Source: Hormoscilla sp. GUM202 (GTDB lineage: Bacteria > Cyanobacteriota > Cyanobacteriia > Cyanobacteriales > Desertifilaceae). Taken from it: a stretch of 64,000 nucleotides of DNA. Every line of letters starts with the position of its first letter. The first letter of the stretch is position 1. The stretch lies in contig RFFC02000032.1 in the NCBI GenBank assembly GCA_005518205.2, positions 16,233-80,232 on the forward strand, given 5' to 3'. A model generated the notes under the pieces. That model saw only the letters and a program-made list of their open reading frames with translations. It was not told the DNA's origin and searched no databases. Made by a program: the position numbers and the translations under genes. Below, in pieces: positions 62,086 through 64,000 of this stretch.

Positions 62086-63576
62086 ATGGAAAATAATAAT
62101 CAAACCAGCGACGACGACTTGCTCAACGTCAATGATTATGCAGCCCTTCAGGCTCTCTTTAACAGTACGAATGGGAAGAACTGGCACAAGAAGACAGGCT
62201 GGGACTTCACCAGCCCAACTCCCCCCACTGCTGAGGTTGTTAGTGACTGGCATGGAATAACGGTAGAAGACGATCGGGTGACGAAAATCAAGCTGAACCA
62301 GAACCTCCTGAGCGGCACCATCCCCTCTGCGCTAGGCAACCTCAGCAATTTGCAAGAGCTCGTTCTGTACATAAACAACCTGAGCGGTACGATCCCCTCT
62401 GCGCTTGGCGACCTCAGCAATTTGCAAGAGCTCGACCTGTCTTGGAACCACTCCCTGAGCGGTACGATCCCCTCTGCGCTCGGCAACCTCAGCAATTTGC
62501 AAGAGTTCAAACTGGACAACAACTCCCTGAGCGGTACGTTCCCCTCTGCGCTCGGCAACCTCAGCAATTTGCAAATGCTTAACCTGTACAGCAACGACCT
62601 GAGCGGTACACTCCCTTCTGAATTAGGCAACCTCAGCCAATTAAAATGGTTCAGCTTGTCCAAGAACTCCCTGAGCGGTACCATCCCCTCTGCGCTCGGT
62701 AACCTCAGCAATTTGCAAGATCTTTGGCTGGACGACAACTCCTTGACCGGTACCATCCCTTCCTCATTAGGTTCGCTTAGCGAATTGCAGCGCCTTTACC
62801 TACAGGGCAACTCCTTGACCGGTACCATCCCTCCTTCGTTAGGTGAGCTCAGCGAATTGTATCGCCTGTACCTGTACGACAACTCCCTGAGCAGTACCAT
62901 CCCCTCGGAGCTAGGTTCCCTCACCAGTTTGGGAAACCTATATCTGTACGATAACAATTCCTTGAGCGGTACCCTCCCCTCGGCGATCGTCTCGCTCCCC
63001 CATTTCTACGAGAGTAAAAGGGACATCGTTGGTGGCTACGAAATTCAAGGAGGAGCAAAAAGCACATCCTTTCTTGGGGAGGATGGAGACGATCGCATCT
63101 ACGGACACGGGGGCGACGATAGCCTCACAGGCTACGATGGAAACGACACCCTCATAGGCGGAAGTGGAGAAGATAGCCTCAACGGAGGTAATGGAAACGA
63201 CAGCCTCATAGGCGGAAGTGGAGGCGATGGCCGCAGCACAGGCGATACCCTCATCGGCGGTGCTGGAGACGACATCCTCAACGGGGGTGATGGTTTAGAC
63301 ACGCTTTACGGAAACGGGGGTGCAGATACCTTTGTCTTGGCCCGGAGCAGCACGATAGGCAAGGATACCACGGATAAAATCCAGGACTTTAAGGATAGCA
63401 CGGACAAAATCCATCTAGAAGGTTTGAGGTTTCATCAGTTAGGATTTGCCTATGATCGGGCACTTGGTGAGACTTCCATTAAGGCTCTAAGTGATGGCAA
63501 TTTTTCGGAGGAAGTCTTGGCAGTTTTGCAGGGAATTGATAAGGCTCTTGTTGAGCATGGGGAGGATTTTGTTTAG
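62086..63576 (+). CDS. Leucine-rich-repeat / RTX calcium-binding fusion protein
   Basis: From ATG 62086 (MENNNQTSDDDLLNVNDYAA) the product is 496 residues. Residues ~10-70 are an LRR cap (LQALFNSTNGKNWHKKTGWD) of the plant-receptor type. About ten LRRs follow (SGTIPSALGNLSNLQELxLx). Residues ~325-420 carry RTX nonapeptides (GGSGEDSLNGGNGNDSLIGG, GNGGADTFVLA), and the end resembles a type I secretion signal. There is no Sec signal. It is probably exported by an ABC system and folds with calcium outside. The LRR units are nearly identical at DNA level, so copy number may vary. Confidence 0.88.
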   Translation: MENNNQTSDDDLLNVNDYAALQALFNSTNGKNWHKKTGWDFTSPTPPTAEVVSDWHGITVEDDRVTKIKLNQNLLSGTIPSALGNLSNLQELVLYINNLSGTIPSALGDLSNLQELDLSWNHSLSGTIPSALGNLSNLQEFKLDNNSLSGTFPSALGNLSNLQMLNLYSNDLSGTLPSELGNLSQLKWFSLSKNSLSGTIPSALGNLSNLQDLWLDDNSLTGTIPSSLGSLSELQRLYLQGNSLTGTIPPSLGELSELYRLYLYDNSLSSTIPSELGSLTSLGNLYLYDNNSLSGTLPSAIVSLPHFYESKRDIVGGYEIQGGAKSTSFLGEDGDDRIYGHGGDDSLTGYDGNDTLIGGSGEDSLNGGNGNDSLIGGSGGDGRSTGDTLIGGAGDDILNGGDGLDTLYGNGGADTFVLARSSTIGKDTTDKIQDFKDSTDKIHLEGLRFHQLGFAYDRALGETSIKALSDGNFSEEVLAVLQGIDKALVEHGEDFV

Positions 63577-63801
63577 TTACAGTAACGTTCTCCCTGGACT
63601 CTTTGACCGCTTAGGTGTGATTTGTTCGGGTGTTTTCCATAGGCAGTGAAGGATTGGTTTTATTTAGCAGTTCGTGTCCGAGAGCGCCCCTTGGCGTCTC
63701 TGGACATGATGCGGTCCGGTTCCGAGAGCGCAGCGTGGCGCATCCTTAAGAATTTCTTAAGCAGATTAGTTGTAAAAAAATCCTAAGATAGGATTAGCAT
63801 T
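63577..63801. repeat. Spacer with TCGTGTCC-type palindrome
   Basis: TTCGTGTCCGAGAGCGCCCC at 63671 pairs with GGCGTCTCTGGACATGA (to about 63710). A further CCGAGAGCGCAGCGTGGCGC half follows. AAGAATTTCTTAAG near 63750 is a short AT palindrome. No gene. Confidence 0.65.
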
Positions 63802-63896
63802 GGGAGCATCTCAGTTTTGTAATTTAGCCCGCGCGGGCTTTGTTCCTGTAGCCGGACCCTTTAGGGTTCGGGCGGCGACGCAAATGAGATGCACCC
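63802..63896. mobile_element. MITE-K copy (95 bp)
   Basis: The left end GGGAGCATCTCAGTTTTGTA is intermediate between the ISKra4-like IS end and other MITE-K ends. The right end is AAATGAGATGCACCC. The inner core (AGCCCGCGCGGGCTTTGTTC, CCCTTTAGGGTTCGGGCGGC) is standard. The last ~100 bases of the window hold no gene. Confidence 0.85.
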
Positions 63897-64000
63897 TTAG
63901 TTAGCATTGAGACAATTGATAAGTAACTTAAGTTGCGACCTATAAAAATTGAATACAAAAAGCGATGATAAAGAGAATTATTTTCAATTCAAATCCTTTG

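Noticed and set aside
62148..62756. 202-aa antisense ORF opposite the LRR region
   Set aside because: Shadow of the repetitive LRR coding strand; no RBS or independent features.

Overview
The window looks like a chromosome segment of a filamentous, mobile-element-rich cyanobacterium. It has many HIP1-type octamers (GCGATCGC) and a cyanobacterial gene set: a PlmA-type GntR regulator, a Tab2/Atab2-like translation factor, an S1 homologue, Mg-protoporphyrin IX methyltransferase, ADP-glucose pyrophosphorylase, a DUF3685 response regulator and a photosystem I accumulation factor. No tRNA, rRNA or CRISPR array was seen. Lineage and functions are read from sequence alone, with no database search.

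Layout. 1-4.4 kb: a secreted cadherin-like/RTX protein, then an IS630 element carrying a second IS630 and a 100-bp MITE. 4.5-19.5 kb: conserved genes (ClC channel, pmbA, tab2, rps1-like, dienelactone hydrolase, plmA, nitroreductase). Three of these are split by ORF-less group II introns of about 0.9 kb. Removing each intron rejoins the host frame exactly (436, 257 and 367 codons). The hydrolase carries two identical introns in tandem. The plmA intron itself carries an opposite-strand intron and an ISKra4-like IS. 19.6-33 kb: a graveyard of toxin-antitoxin remnants, with a DarT-DarG fusion, a protease-WD40 protein clipped by a MITE, and an intact and a partial GH13 amylase. 33-42.6 kb: glgC, a P-loop kinase, a DnaJ protein, two peroxiredoxins, a decayed glycogen debranching enzyme, chlM and more TA debris. 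42.6-48 kb: an intact IS630, a DUF3685 regulator and the PSI factor.

48-59.2 kb is the most interesting accessory region. A two-gene DUF4365 module is followed by pieces of an extracellular contractile injection system (eCIS/tCIS): an AAA+ ATPase remnant, a small conserved protein, a DUF4157 effector with a predicted ADP-ribosyltransferase toxin domain, and on the other strand a tight baseplate/hub operon (adaptor, LysM protein, gpD-like hub, spike). The effector is hit by a 101-bp MITE near its start and by an ISL3 element 12 codons before its stop. 59.3-64 kb holds IS5 and IS1182 debris, a 22-bp VNTR and an LRR-RTX protein.

Cross-cutting themes. (1) Two MITE families share termini with full IS elements in the window. 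(2) Small palindromic repeats sit in frame inside real proteins (plmA, gamma-glutamylcyclotransferase), as Rickettsia palindromic elements do. (3) In four genes an in-frame TAA falls where glutamate (GAA) is expected.
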